From: an uncultured bacterium
GTDB lineage: Bacteria; Cyanobacteriota; Vampirovibrionia; Gastranaerophilales; Gastranaerophilaceae
Direction: 5' to 3'
NCBI GenBank assembly: GCA_902761735.1
Contig: CACWLL010000002.1
Location: 62,001-126,000 of the forward strand
Length of the DNA stretch: 64,000 bases
Shown: one piece after another, positions 43,349 through 53,135 of the stretch
Position numbering within the stretch: the first letter of the stretch is position 1
Layout of the letters: each line of letters begins with the position of its first letter
Translations under genes and position numbers: made by a program
Notes under the pieces: model-generated
The model's database searches: none
The model's input: only the letters and a program-made list of their open reading frames with translations
What the model was told of the DNA's origin: nothing

Positions 43349-44413
43349 TTAATGAATAATAGCATTTAGCAGATAGCCGACAATTATAAACGAAATAAAC
43401 AAATATCCGACAAAAATAGAAAGCATTTTCCAACTCAAAACTTTGTGCAGCATAATCATTTCCGGTAAGGATATTGCGGTTATACTCATCAGCATTACAA
43501 GAGTTGTGCCGAGCGGAACCCCTTTCATAAGTATAACTTGAATAATCGGTAGTACGCTATCGTGGTTTGCATAAATAGGAATCCCTGCAAATGCCGCAAT
43601 AATTACGGCAAAAGGATTACCGGCTCCGAGATATTTTATATAAGCTTCCGTCGGGATATATCCATGCATAACAGCACCAACCGCAAGTCCTATTAACACC
43701 CATACCCAAATATCTTTAATAGTAGCATTTGCATAATTATGTGCATATCTTATTATTGAAGTTTCTTCTTTATCGTTATGATGGTGATGATGAGAGTGGT
43801 CACAATTACATTCAAGGTGTTCTTCTTCTGTATTATGGTGATGGCAATCGCAATGATGTTCGTGATGGCAGGATTCTTCATGGCAATGAGCGTGAGCTTC
43901 TTCATCAAAAGGATGACTGGTTCTTAAGCGTTCAAGACTGTATTTGTCACATAAATATCCGCCAAGTATAGATATAATTGCCCCGATTAATATATATGCT
44001 CCTGCGGCGACAATACCCGCATTTGGCGTAATTATTAACAGTGCTGCAGCAATTTCGCTTATCAAAGGGGAACTTATTAAAAAAGTCATTGTTATCCCAA
44101 AAGGTACACCTGCCGCAATAAACGCGATAAACAACGGAATAGAGGAACAAGAGCAAAATGGGGTTATAACTCCGAGAAAAACTGCTAATAAATATCCTAT
44201 CCATACTGATTTTCCTGATAAATAACCCTTAATTTTCTCAGGGGATAACTGTGCCCTAAAAAGAGATACAACAAATAACATAACGTATATTAAAACAAAT
44301 ATTTTAATTGTATCTTCAATAAAAAAACTGAGGCTCGAACCGGCTTTTGAACTCAAATCAAGTCCGCATTTTATTGTTATATAATCTGCAAATCTGTTTA
44401 TAAATTCCAACAT
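43349..44413 (-). CDS. permease with His-rich loop (SO_0444-type metal exporter)
   Basis: 354 aa. About eight membrane segments in two halves of the DUF318/permease type; the first half has PFCSCSSIPLF, the second GIPIYANHDSVLPI. Between them, at about 175-225, is a metal-binding loop with 18 His and 6 Cys (for example HCHEESCHHEHHCDCHHH). Members of this family export Cu, Zn or related metals. The loop strongly suggests a divalent metal substrate, probably under metal-responsive control, though no ArsR-type gene is adjacent. Confidence 0.82.
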   Translation of the reverse strand: MLEFINRFADYITIKCGLDLSSKAGSSLSFFIEDTIKIFVLIYVMLFVVSLFRAQLSPEKIKGYLSGKSVWIGYLLAVFLGVITPFCSCSSIPLFIAFIAAGVPFGITMTFLISSPLISEIAAALLIITPNAGIVAAGAYILIGAIISILGGYLCDKYSLERLRTSHPFDEEAHAHCHEESCHHEHHCDCHHHNTEEEHLECNCDHSHHHHHNDKEETSIIRYAHNYANATIKDIWVWVLIGLAVGAVMHGYIPTEAYIKYLGAGNPFAVIIAAFAGIPIYANHDSVLPIIQVILMKGVPLGTTLVMLMSITAISLPEMIMLHKVLSWKMLSIFVGYLFISFIIVGYLLNAIIH

Positions 44414-44519
44414 AGATTAGGTATACCTCAAAGCGCACTGCACTTTTATTTGCCCTCATTATAAAACACTTTTCAAACTATGTCTATGAAAAATCTTTTA
44501 ATTATTAATGAATTTAACA

Positions 44520-44726
44520 CTACGGAACAGGGTCATAACCGCCTTCATGCCATGGATGACATCTTGAGATACGCTTAATTCCAAGCCATGTTCCTTTTAT
44601 TGCTCCGTATTTTTCTATTGCCTGTTTGGTGTACTCGGAACACGTCGGGGTATATCTGCATGATGGTGGTGTATGCCTCGAAATTGATTGATAGATTTTA
44701 ATTAAAAACAAACAAATTTGTTTCAT
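44520..44726 (-). CDS. yidD: membrane protein insertion efficiency factor YidD
   Basis: 68 aa. The DUF37 pattern is complete: [22 protein letters not shown] and [15 protein letters not shown]. YidD assists Sec/YidC-dependent insertion of membrane proteins. It is usually next to rnpA and yidC; here it starts 2 bp after the flhA stop and ends the flagellar-type operon. That placement suggests it helps insert the export-gate proteins encoded upstream, or is simply trapped there. Confidence 0.93.
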   Translation of the reverse strand: MKQICLFLIKIYQSISRHTPPSCRYTPTCSEYTKQAIEKYGAIKGTWLGIKRISRCHPWHEGGYDPVP

Positions 44727-44728
44727 AC

Positions 44729-46822
44729 TTATACCGCATAACTGTCCCCAATGGTATCAACCGCTTCGACCTTAATATCGGTTATTAATTCGGAATAAGA
44801 AATTACAACAATTGTCGGGATATGCCGTTCAAGCAACTGATACAACGGCAGTCTTATTCTCGGAGAACACAATATTACCGGTTGCTGTCCGCAAGCCTGA
44901 TGCGCTCTCATCAATGTATTTGCAGTAGTTTCAATCAATTCCTGAACCTGAACAGGGTTGAGCAGGAACATTGTTCCTAACTCTGTTCTTTGGCAGCTGT
45001 CATCAAGAGTTTTTTCCCAATCAGGAGAAAGCGTCAGGGCATATAGAATATTATCTTCACTGACATTTGATAAACATATTTGACGTCCTAAAGCTGCTCT
45101 TAAACGTTCAGAGAGGATATCCGGCTCTTTTGAAAATCTTGCGTAATCACAAAGCCTTTCAAATACAAATATAATATCTTTTATGGAAACTTTTTCTCTG
45201 ATTAAGTTTACAAAAATCTTTCTCAAATCGCTTGTAGAAATAATTGTAGGTACAAGGTCATTAACAAGTGTAGGGTCTTGAGAACGTACAAGTTCCATTA
45301 ACTTCAATACATCTGTTTTTGTCATAACTTCGTCAACATGTTTTCTCACGCATTCTTGTAAGTGAGTAACTATAACGTCGGTTGAATCAACAGCCGTAAC
45401 AGAGCGTGCAGTTTTAGCATCCTCCGGTTTTAACCAGTAAGCTTGAGTTTGATATGTCGGGTCGATACCGATAATAGCATCTTCCGGAACTTCCTGTTTA
45501 ACGGAATCCCACTGGTCTGCAATTACCATTACACGTCCCGGATATACATAACCTGTTGCAACCGTATTACCGCGGATTGCAAGCAAATATTCGTTAGCAT
45601 CCAGTGCTGACGAGTCCATAATACGAATATTAGGTAAGATATAACCTAATTCATCGGTAACTCTTTGACGTAAAGCTGCGATTTTTGCTAGCAGTTGTCC
45701 TTCCTGATCAGGGTCTGCAATTACAAGCAGATTAGAACCAACTTGTAAACTTAATACATCAACACCAAGACGTTCATACATACGATTCGGATTAACAAGG
45801 TCTTGCATGTTTTGTCGTACATTTTCCAATTGTCCCAATTGTGATTGAACATCCGCATTAATCAATACGGAGAATCCGGCAACAGCTAAACCTATAGAAA
45901 ATAACGTGAACGGAAACCAAGGCAATCCGGTTATAGGGCCTGTTATTGCGAGCAGTGCCAAAAACCCTGCCGCGAAGAATAACGCATATGGTTTTGTCAT
46001 AATCTGCCCTGTAACATCAGCACCTAATGAGGCACTTTGAGCCGAAGAACGTGTCATAAATATACCGGCTGCAATAGACATCAATAAAGACGGAACTTGA
46101 GATGCCAAACCGTCACCGATAGTTAATACGGTATATTTTGAAACCGCATCCTCGATTTGCATTTGATTCATTAAACACCCGACACACAAGCCGCCGATAA
46201 TGTTAATCAACACAATAATGATACCCGCAATAGTATCCCCTTTTACGAACTTCATTGCACCATCCATACTACCAAATAAGCTTGATTCTCTGGATAAATC
46301 TTCACGCTGCTTTGTTGCTTCTTCCGGCGATATCAAACCTGCATTAAAATTGGCGTCAATAGTCATCTGTTTTCCGGGCATAGCATCTAAGGCGAAACGG
46401 GCGGAAACTTCGGCAATACGTTCGGCACCTTTTGTGATAACCATAAATTGTACAACAGTGATAATCAGGAATATTACACCACCTACAACCATATTTCCGC
46501 CGGTGACGAATGTTCCGAAAGCATGAATTACTTCTCCGGCTTCTCCTCTTGCAAGAATTAATCTTGTAGATGCAATTGATAAAACAAGACGAAACATTGT
46601 TCCAAGAAGAATAATTGACGGAAATGACGAAAGTTCAAGCGGTTTTTGAACATACAGCCCGAACATTAAAAGTACGATACCTAAAGTAATATTCAAACAT
46701 ATAGAAAAATTAATAACCCAGTTAGGCATTTCAACAAGCAAAATCAATAACAGTGTCAATACAAACACTGCTAAAAATAATTCACTTACCGGATTGTTAG
46801 TTCCGCCGCCTCCCTGTGCCAT
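44729..46822 (-). CDS. flhA: flagellar-type export gate protein FlhA
   Basis: 697 aa, the FHIPEP family. About eight N-terminal membrane segments (up to residue 330; [38 protein letters not shown]) are followed by the cytoplasmic ring domain. Conserved segments: [30 protein letters not shown], and [13 protein letters not shown]. It forms the nonameric export gate of flagella and injectisomes. FlhA and SctV are hard to tell apart alone; the neighbouring full-length FliF and FliE make the flagellar branch more likely. It starts one base after the FliH stop. Confidence 0.92.
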   Translation of the reverse strand: MAQGGGGTNNPVSELFLAVFVLTLLLILLVEMPNWVINFSICLNITLGIVLLMFGLYVQKPLELSSFPSIILLGTMFRLVLSIASTRLILARGEAGEVIHAFGTFVTGGNMVVGGVIFLIITVVQFMVITKGAERIAEVSARFALDAMPGKQMTIDANFNAGLISPEEATKQREDLSRESSLFGSMDGAMKFVKGDTIAGIIIVLINIIGGLCVGCLMNQMQIEDAVSKYTVLTIGDGLASQVPSLLMSIAAGIFMTRSSAQSASLGADVTGQIMTKPYALFFAAGFLALLAITGPITGLPWFPFTLFSIGLAVAGFSVLINADVQSQLGQLENVRQNMQDLVNPNRMYERLGVDVLSLQVGSNLLVIADPDQEGQLLAKIAALRQRVTDELGYILPNIRIMDSSALDANEYLLAIRGNTVATGYVYPGRVMVIADQWDSVKQEVPEDAIIGIDPTYQTQAYWLKPEDAKTARSVTAVDSTDVIVTHLQECVRKHVDEVMTKTDVLKLMELVRSQDPTLVNDLVPTIISTSDLRKIFVNLIREKVSIKDIIFVFERLCDYARFSKEPDILSERLRAALGRQICLSNVSEDNILYALTLSPDWEKTLDDSCQRTELGTMFLLNPVQVQELIETTANTLMRAHQACGQQPVILCSPRIRLPLYQLLERHIPTIVVISYSELITDIKVEAVDTIGDSYAV

Positions 46823-46823
46823 T

Positions 46824-47693
46824 TTATAATTCCCTTAATGCTTTTGTAACTACCTCTAAACGAGATTCTATAGTCGCATCAACTATACCGTTTGTTGTTG
46901 TTACAAGACATCCGCCTTCACTAACGGTTTCGTCTGCCAAGACAACAACTTTTGTATCAATACCTGCCATTTCAATCAGTTCAGGAATATGCTGTTTTAA
47001 CTCATTTGATTCGGCAGGATTAACACGTAAAGTCACTTTAGCTTCTTCCTTAGATAACGTTTTTAACACGCCTACTACGGTATTAAAAAGTACCTGAGAA
47101 TCTTGTTCTATTTCTTTTTTAATAATTTTTTCCGCAATTTCAACACTTATACCGAGAATATTTGGAGCAATTTGTTCGTATACAGCCTGCGGAGTGCCAA
47201 TAAATGCATTTAAAGATTCTTTAAGTTGTTGAATGTCGGCATTTGCTTGTTCCAATCCGGCTTCATAACCCTCTTGCAGGGCAGATTCTCTAATGGCAAC
47301 AGCTTCTTCTCTTGCTCGAGATACAAGATTTCTGTCATCTACACGACGAAAACCTCTTCTTCTATCTCCACGGCGACGCTCTTGCCTTTGACTAAAATCA
47401 ATGTTATCCAAGTCGAATAAATTTATATCTTCATCGGTGATATTTTGAGGAGATGCCTGTGCAGAATCGGACTGAGCAGGTTGAGCAGCTTGAGGCTGTT
47501 GTGAAGAAATGTTTTCAACATTTTCGGAATAATCCTGATTTTGTTCATAATCATTATTTTGCTGAAAATTTTCTGCAGTCGTTGTTTCGTCATAAGACAC
47601 AACTTCGTCCTGCTGAACAGATTCCGCATTCTGTTCGGCAAGCTGATTTTCTGCTCCCGAAATCTTATTAAGTGTTTTTTTGCGTATAATCAT
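46824..47693 (-). CDS. fliH: FliH-like export ATPase regulator
   Basis: 289 aa. The N-terminal 100 residues are low-complexity and Gln/Asn/Ser-rich. Then comes a charged coiled coil (VSRAREEAVAIRESALQEGYEAGLEQA) and the conserved FliH/SctL C-terminal fold ending GGCLVTTTNGIVDATIESRL. FliH dimers bind the export ATPase FliI and dock it to the C-ring. No fliI is visible in this window, so it must lie elsewhere or be absent. The gene sits between the FliG-like gene and flhA with tight spacing. Confidence 0.85.
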   Translation of the reverse strand: MIIRKKTLNKISGAENQLAEQNAESVQQDEVVSYDETTTAENFQQNNDYEQNQDYSENVENISSQQPQAAQPAQSDSAQASPQNITDEDINLFDLDNIDFSQRQERRRGDRRRGFRRVDDRNLVSRAREEAVAIRESALQEGYEAGLEQANADIQQLKESLNAFIGTPQAVYEQIAPNILGISVEIAEKIIKKEIEQDSQVLFNTVVGVLKTLSKEEAKVTLRVNPAESNELKQHIPELIEMAGIDTKVVVLADETVSEGGCLVTTTNGIVDATIESRLEVVTKALREL

Positions 47694-47705
47694 GATTTGA
47701 TAATA

Positions 47706-48776
47706 TTATACAATACTTTCAAGGTATCGGGCAATAATGTTAGCAATTCTAGGTGAAATTTTATAATACTCACCGTCAACAGCGTTAAATACAAACTGTC
47801 TGACTTTATTACGTTCAAGCTGTAACTTTGCTTCCATACGTTTTTTACCTATCGTTGCAACAACATCTTGGATACGTTTCATAACTTGTTTTTTGTTAAC
47901 TTCTGTTGCTTCCGGAAGAGTCTTTGTTATATCTTCAATAATTCTCATGGTAGCAGCAGGGTCAACGTGTCGTTCAAGTCCGTCGACATGCATATATTTA
48001 ATAACGGTTCCGGCATCGTCCTGCTCAAAACATTCTAATATTTCTTGAACTTGTTCTTCATCTTCTATTCTTTTTAACAACATTGCAACCGTAACAAGTT
48101 TAAGCAGTTTAGGCGGCTCGTACCTGATACTGGTTCTGTTTGGAATGTTTTTCATATCATCCTGAGTAACAGCGGGAGCCGTTTCTGATTGCGTTGCAGG
48201 TACTTGAGGGTTTTGGTTTAACGGTGCAGGCTGATTTGCTGCTTGTTGTTGCTCTACAGCTGCTTCTCCGCTTTCTTCCATTTGCTGCATTACAGCATCA
48301 ATATTTGATTGTGAAGCAGCCTTTTCCATCAATCCATCGTCAATAAAACCTTTGTCCTTCAATTCTGAAATGCTGTCTAAGTATGTTTTTTTAACGTGAT
48401 GTTCAATTAATTGTAATATTTGATCTTGAGGCAATCCTTGTTTAAAAGTTTGTTTTGCAATTTCAAAAATTGTAAACGCAATCTTTTGCATAATAGGGTC
48501 CCAAAACTGTTGAGGAATTCCCGAACGAATAAGGTCAACAGATTTATGAAACGCCCATTCGGCAATAATCTGAGTTATCATTGTCGCCTGATCAACATTA
48601 AATCCGAGGTTATCCTGATCCTGATACAGTGCTTCACCGGCAAGGGTTGAAAAATTAAGTAACGTATTGGTTACATAATCCTTGTCATTTTGGCTAAATT
48701 CGGCAGGTACAAGCTCTGACGCTTGTGCTGCGAGATTTTCTGCAAATCCTTTATAATCAAACCCTTTTATTGCCAT
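47706..48776 (-). CDS. unusual FliG-position protein of the export operon
   Basis: 356 aa in the slot where fliG normally sits (between fliF and fliH). Residues 1-170 are helical (FAENLAAQASELVPAEF, FWDPIMQKIAFTIFEIAKQ). A Gln/Pro/Ala linker follows at about 170-215. The C-terminal part (KLLKLVTVAMLLKRIEDEEQ, VQEILECFEQDDAGTVIKYM) resembles the FliG N-domain pattern 'AxLLxxLxEExAxxVLxxL'. I see no FliG C-terminal torque domain with its charged motor residues. If it binds FliF, it may be a non-torque substitute, so the apparatus may not rotate. This is inference; an HMM comparison with FliG is needed. Confidence 0.5.
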   Translation of the reverse strand: MAIKGFDYKGFAENLAAQASELVPAEFSQNDKDYVTNTLLNFSTLAGEALYQDQDNLGFNVDQATMITQIIAEWAFHKSVDLIRSGIPQQFWDPIMQKIAFTIFEIAKQTFKQGLPQDQILQLIEHHVKKTYLDSISELKDKGFIDDGLMEKAASQSNIDAVMQQMEESGEAAVEQQQAANQPAPLNQNPQVPATQSETAPAVTQDDMKNIPNRTSIRYEPPKLLKLVTVAMLLKRIEDEEQVQEILECFEQDDAGTVIKYMHVDGLERHVDPAATMRIIEDITKTLPEATEVNKKQVMKRIQDVVATIGKKRMEAKLQLERNKVRQFVFNAVDGEYYKISPRIANIIARYLESIV

Positions 48777-48796
48777 TTCTTATATCCTTCTTTTTG

Positions 48797-48958
48797 TTAT
48801 TTATCTTCAACCCAACTTTTTACTTCTATTTCGAACGGTGCAGGTTCTTCTTTTTGTTTTGGTATTTTGGTTATTGTTTCTTTTTGTTTCATTTTTGTCT
48901 GTTTAACTTTTCTGCCGGTAAGTTTGCCAAAAGTTTTATTATCAAAATTGTTTGTCAT
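48797..48958 (-). CDS. 53-aa protein with FliF-like C-terminal motif
   Basis: ATG 48958 has an AGGAC site 5 nt upstream and lies 13 bp after the fliF stop. The product begins MTNNFDNKTFGKLTGRK, has a Lys/Gln-rich middle, and ends FEIEVKSWVEDK. The last residues nearly repeat the very end of FliF (GIKSWIENNG): K-S-W-(V/I)-E-(D/N). In known flagella the FliF C-terminus (VIRQW in Salmonella) binds FliG. The short protein could compete for or bridge the same site. It has no membrane segment. No homologue is known to me. Confidence 0.7.
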   Translation of the reverse strand: MTNNFDNKTFGKLTGRKVKQTKMKQKETITKIPKQKEEPAPFEIEVKSWVEDK

Positions 48959-48971
48959 TATTTATGTCCTA

Positions 48972-50642
48972 TTAACCGTTATTTTCAATCCAGCTCTTGA
49001 TGCCTTCACCCGTTAAATCGCCGTCAGTGTGCGCAATATTGGATGACAGATTCTGTAAGGCGGCGAGCATATCTGCTTCGCTCTTTTCGCCCAAATATTC
49101 ACGTTGTTGCTGTTCCAACAAGCCTTGGGCCAATTCGGATTGTCTGTCTGCCAGCTGAGCTGCACGAACATTAACATCACTAAGTTCTCTATCCTGTTCA
49201 GCTTCTTTCTGGCGTAAACGTTCAACTTCAATTGCATTTTCTTCCTGAATTTGACGAACTCTTCCCGATACTGCTCTGAATACTATAAACAACCCGATAG
49301 CACTGAGAGCAACAGCTAACCACCAAGGATTGCCGCTTTCATCAGGCTTTGGCAGGTTTGCAGGTCTGCCGGAAGCCAAGTATGGATCAACCGTATCAGA
49401 GAACGCTATTGATACGTTATCTGCCGTAACTTTTGGTCCTGCTGCACTTGCAACAAGTTCTTTTAATTCGGTCAAAGTTGTATCCGGCGGAAGTGCGGAA
49501 CGTTCTAATGTTACCGCTACGGTTACTTCTTCAATTGTTCCCGGTTTTAAATACTCGTTTAGTTGTGTTCTGCTGACGCCGTATTGAGTTTCTGTGGCAG
49601 AACGGGAATAACTTCTGTTTTGACTTGAATTATTTGATGAATTACCCATTCCGTTAGGAAGATATACGCTGACAGCATTTGTTCCTGCACTGTTATCTTG
49701 TGTTTGATCCCCTAAACCTTCCGTAAAGGTCTGTTCGTTTATAGATGTTTTTGTATCAGGATCGTACATTGTACTGAATTTTTCAGCAGGATTATCTCTT
49801 AGAAATGTACTTACTGTTGCAACATAATTACCTTTGCCGATTAGTCTGTCTAACTGAAGCATAACTTTTTGTTGCATATATTTATCATTTTCTTCAATTC
49901 TTGCAAGCATCTCATCAGAAGCATTCATTATACTGTGATAAACATTACCGTTAGTGTCGGTTATTGAAATATTTTCAGCTTCTAAGCCAGAAACACTGCC
50001 TAAAAGTAAATTTGAAATCGCTTTAACTTTTAACGGTTCAAGTTTTTCTCCCGGCGGAATTACTATTTGAACCGTGGCAGTTATAGGTTTTTGTTGAGAT
50101 GTAAACATAGTTTGTTCCGGTATTGAAATAAATACCGAAGCGTTTTCTATAGGTTTTATCTTTCTTATTAATCTTGATAATTCACCGTTAACAGCTCGGG
50201 TTAAACGAATTTTTTTATCTTCTTTTGTGGAAGTAAAATCACCTTTATCAAAAATTTCCAATCCGACATTTTGATCCATCAAACCGCTTTGAACAATTTG
50301 AATTAAGGCTTCATCACGTTGGGCTGTTGTACATTTTTTCATACCCGTAGTACAGTCCCCTTTTTTAAGATACAATCTGGATTTTGTACCGTCTAAGGAA
50401 CGAGATACCGCAATGTTATATCTTGCAAGTAATGCTTGTATTTCAATGGCCTTACCCATATTGTCGGTTGTTAATAAATCAACATCCTCTTTTATTGCTT
50501 CTTCCGAAACAGTTTTGCCATTCTTGTCGCTTCCGTTTGAGTGTACGACACCAATGGTTATGAACAATGCAAGAAGCAGTACTACGCCACCGATTATCCC
50601 ATATAATAAAGGTTTGTTTTCAAGAAATTTTTCAAAGTCCAT
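48972..50642 (-). CDS. fliF: flagellar M-ring protein FliF
   Basis: 556 aa, full FliF length (SctJ injectisome homologues are about 250 aa). An N-terminal membrane span (LLYGIIGGVVLLLALFITIG) precedes the YscJ/FliF ring domains (ENASVFISIPEQTMFTSQQK, TATVQIVIPPGEKL). The large periplasmic part contains GNYVATVSTFLRDNPAEKFS, and a second span (WWLAVALSAIGLFIVFRAV) is near 445-465. The C-terminal tail ends GIKSWIENNG, equivalent to the FliG-binding helix. An unusual pair of Cys sits near 96-103 (GDCTTGMKKCTT). Confidence 0.92.
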   Translation of the reverse strand: MDFEKFLENKPLLYGIIGGVVLLLALFITIGVVHSNGSDKNGKTVSEEAIKEDVDLLTTDNMGKAIEIQALLARYNIAVSRSLDGTKSRLYLKKGDCTTGMKKCTTAQRDEALIQIVQSGLMDQNVGLEIFDKGDFTSTKEDKKIRLTRAVNGELSRLIRKIKPIENASVFISIPEQTMFTSQQKPITATVQIVIPPGEKLEPLKVKAISNLLLGSVSGLEAENISITDTNGNVYHSIMNASDEMLARIEENDKYMQQKVMLQLDRLIGKGNYVATVSTFLRDNPAEKFSTMYDPDTKTSINEQTFTEGLGDQTQDNSAGTNAVSVYLPNGMGNSSNNSSQNRSYSRSATETQYGVSRTQLNEYLKPGTIEEVTVAVTLERSALPPDTTLTELKELVASAAGPKVTADNVSIAFSDTVDPYLASGRPANLPKPDESGNPWWLAVALSAIGLFIVFRAVSGRVRQIQEENAIEVERLRQKEAEQDRELSDVNVRAAQLADRQSELAQGLLEQQQREYLGEKSEADMLAALQNLSSNIAHTDGDLTGEGIKSWIENNG

Positions 50643-50675
50643 CTTATCCCCGTCCGTTATGTAAAACTATCTTAA

Positions 50676-51014
50676 CTATACTTGAATTTGCATAATTTTA
50701 TCGTACGCTTGAATAACCTTACCTACCGCTGTTGTTGCGACATTAACACTGATTTCGGATTTTGACATTGCAATCATAACGTCGTGAATATCAATGTTTT
50801 TGTTACCCGACATAACATCTTTTAACAAATCATCAGGTGCACTTACTTCTTTGTTGAAATTTTCAACCATTCCTGCAAACACCGTCTGAAAATTTGCTTT
50901 TTTGGTAGTGTCCATACTATCCAAACGTGCGGAAGGTATACCGCCAAATCCGGGTGCAATCTTTGAGCCTTGGATTCTGCTTTGTAAATCATATTTTGGA
51001 ATATAACTTGACAT
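50676..51014 (-). CDS. fliE: flagellar hook-basal body protein FliE
   Basis: 112 aa. The C-terminal signature is VMIAMSKSEISVNVATTAVG then KVIQAYDKIMQIQV, which is FliE. The N-terminus is longer and more divergent than usual (MSSYIPKYDLQSRIQGSK). FliE joins the M-ring to the rod. It is the first gene of the operon, with a GAGGGAGGG ribosome site, 34 bp before fliF. The divergent region to dnaG is about 220 bp; I found only weak -10/-35 candidates there and no sigma-28 or sigma-54 motif. Confidence 0.9.
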   Translation of the reverse strand: MSSYIPKYDLQSRIQGSKIAPGFGGIPSARLDSMDTTKKANFQTVFAGMVENFNKEVSAPDDLLKDVMSGNKNIDIHDVMIAMSKSEISVNVATTAVGKVIQAYDKIMQIQV

Positions 51015-51233
51015 ATTTATCCCTCCCTCTTGTTTTATTCTAACTGTTTTTTATAAAAAATGTTGGCAAAATTGTTAAAAATCATACGTTTGTTGTACAC
51101 AAAAATATAAATTTCATACAAAACTACCTGTAATATATATAAGGATTTATAACTAAAAGTCCATGTAAATCCGTAATTAATATGTAGTAGTCAAAAATTT
51201 TTGTTGGTGTTAGAATATTGTCACGGTGTATGT

Positions 51234-53135
51234 ATGGCAAAGACTCTGGAAGAAATTACAGCAGAAATAAAAAACAGGCTTGATATTGTAGAAGTGGTAT
51301 CAGAGCAGGTTATTTTAAAGAAAAGCGGCGGAAGATATTGGGGGTTATGTCCGTTTCATAAAGAAAAAACCCCGTCATTTTCCGTAAATCCTCAATTGGG
51401 AATTTATAAGTGTTTTGGCTGCGGAGAAGGCGGAGATGCACTTTCTTTTATTATGAAAACCAAAAATATGGAATTTATGGATGTAATAAAAGATTTGGCG
51501 GCAAAGTATGGAATTGAAATGCCTAAAACCTTCAAAAAAGGCGAGGACACTAAAGATTTAAAAGAGCAAATGCTAAAAGCTTGTGAGAAAGCTGCTATTT
51601 TTTATCACGATTTACTCGTAAATCAAAGTTCTCCTGAAATTAATGCCGCTAATAAATATTTGAAAGAACGCTCTATATCAAGAGAAATAATAGATAAGTT
51701 TACGCTCGGAATTGCACCGAAATCCTTTACGACATTGTATGATGTATTAAAAAAAGATTTTTCCGATGAAGTATTGGAAAAAGCAGGACTTGTATTACCT
51801 GCAAAAGACGGCAAAGGCTTTATTGACAGATTCAGAGGGAGAATTATAATTCCTATACAAAATGAAGACGGAGATTTTGTCGCATTTGGGGCAAGAGCCT
51901 TAACCTCAGAACAAAATCCTAAATACCTTAATTCCGCAGATTCACTTATATACAATAAAAGTAAACTGCTTTATGGCTTGTATACAGCAAAAGATGCCAT
52001 TAAAAAAGAGGATGGCGTTATATTGATGGAAGGATATTTTGATGTAATTTCAGCTCAGGCGCACGGAGTTGAAAATGTTGTCGGAGTATGTGGTACGGCT
52101 CTTACCTCTGACCATATAAAATTGATTTCGAGATATTCAAAATCCCGAAGAATATATTTGTCATTTGATACAGATTCTGCCGGTCAAAAAGCAACTGTCA
52201 GAGGTGCAACAATTATTCGTGAAGCGTTTGAAGGATTGGGAAATATAAAACAATTTGATGAGAGCTATATTTCTGCATCAGAGGATAAATATTCCTGTGA
52301 AATAAGGGTTGTATCACCGCCTGAGGGGAAAGATCCCGATGAATATATAAGAACCGTTGGAGCCGACAGTTTTAAAGCTATCGTAGCTAATGCCCCTTTG
52401 TTGATTGATTTTCAGGTAAATAATTTTCTTAAACATAAAAACGAATATAAAACTCCTCAGGAAAAAACAAAATACATAAAAGAATTTTTACCTGTACTTT
52501 TAGAAATTAATAATGAGATAATTCGTTCGGAATATGTTAAAATGGTAGCAGATGCTCTAAAAATAGATGAGCGAGCATTAAATTCCGAATTGCGAAAACT
52601 GACTTATAGCAATAGTATTCAACCGATTTCCAATCAGGAAGTTAAACAAATTGTAACAAAAAATGTATCAATTTCAGAAAAAGCGCAAAAAAATTTATTG
52701 AGTGTTTTTTTTGTAGGCGACAGTCATTTCACATTTGCCCAAATTAATGAAATGATTGACAATTCGTACTTTTCAAATGAAACGTTAATAAATGTAAAAT
52801 CTACAATTGACAAATTAATATGTACCGTAAATAATGTAAAGGAATTAATCAATCAATTGTACACTGTATATATTGAAAATCCTGAAATACAGCAGGTTTT
52901 GACGGATTTAATAAATATATCGGAAACGTTTACAGGTCTTTCTCCCGAAGATTTCCAGAGTATAATCGAGGAAAATATCATCAGATTAAAAAGATGTAAA
53001 TGGGAAGAAGAAAAAGAGAAGATGCGAAATCTGTACAAAAATGCAGATGAAGATGAAACCGAAGCGTTAAAAATTCAAATGCAATTAAGAGATAAAATAA
53101 ATAATAGAATTAAATCGGAGAAAATGAATGACTAA
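51234..53135 (+). CDS. dnaG: DNA primase
   Basis: 633 aa. The CHC2 zinc-binding domain is intact: C39, H42, C60 and C63 ([22 protein letters not shown]). The RNA-polymerase core has [18 protein letters not shown], and TOPRIM has [12 protein letters not shown] and FDTDSAG. It makes RNA primers for replication. An upstream in-frame start at 51201 would add 11 residues; I used ATG 51234 because it gives the usual MAKTLEEI. A short insertion near 350-370 ([11 protein letters not shown]) is unusual. It overlaps rpoD by 8 bp. Confidence 0.95.
   Translation: MAKTLEEITAEIKNRLDIVEVVSEQVILKKSGGRYWGLCPFHKEKTPSFSVNPQLGIYKCFGCGEGGDALSFIMKTKNMEFMDVIKDLAAKYGIEMPKTFKKGEDTKDLKEQMLKACEKAAIFYHDLLVNQSSPEINAANKYLKERSISREIIDKFTLGIAPKSFTTLYDVLKKDFSDEVLEKAGLVLPAKDGKGFIDRFRGRIIIPIQNEDGDFVAFGARALTSEQNPKYLNSADSLIYNKSKLLYGLYTAKDAIKKEDGVILMEGYFDVISAQAHGVENVVGVCGTALTSDHIKLISRYSKSRRIYLSFDTDSAGQKATVRGATIIREAFEGLGNIKQFDESYISASEDKYSCEIRVVSPPEGKDPDEYIRTVGADSFKAIVANAPLLIDFQVNNFLKHKNEYKTPQEKTKYIKEFLPVLLEINNEIIRSEYVKMVADALKIDERALNSELRKLTYSNSIQPISNQEVKQIVTKNVSISEKAQKNLLSVFFVGDSHFTFAQINEMIDNSYFSNETLINVKSTIDKLICTVNNVKELINQLYTVYIENPEIQQVLTDLINISETFTGLSPEDFQSIIEENIIRLKRCKWEEEKEKMRNLYKNADEDETEALKIQMQLRDKINNRIKSEKMND

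Noticed and set aside
44729-46822. FlhA as an injectisome SctV
   Set aside because: The adjacent FliF is full flagellar length (556 aa) with a FliG-binding-like tail, and FliE is present.
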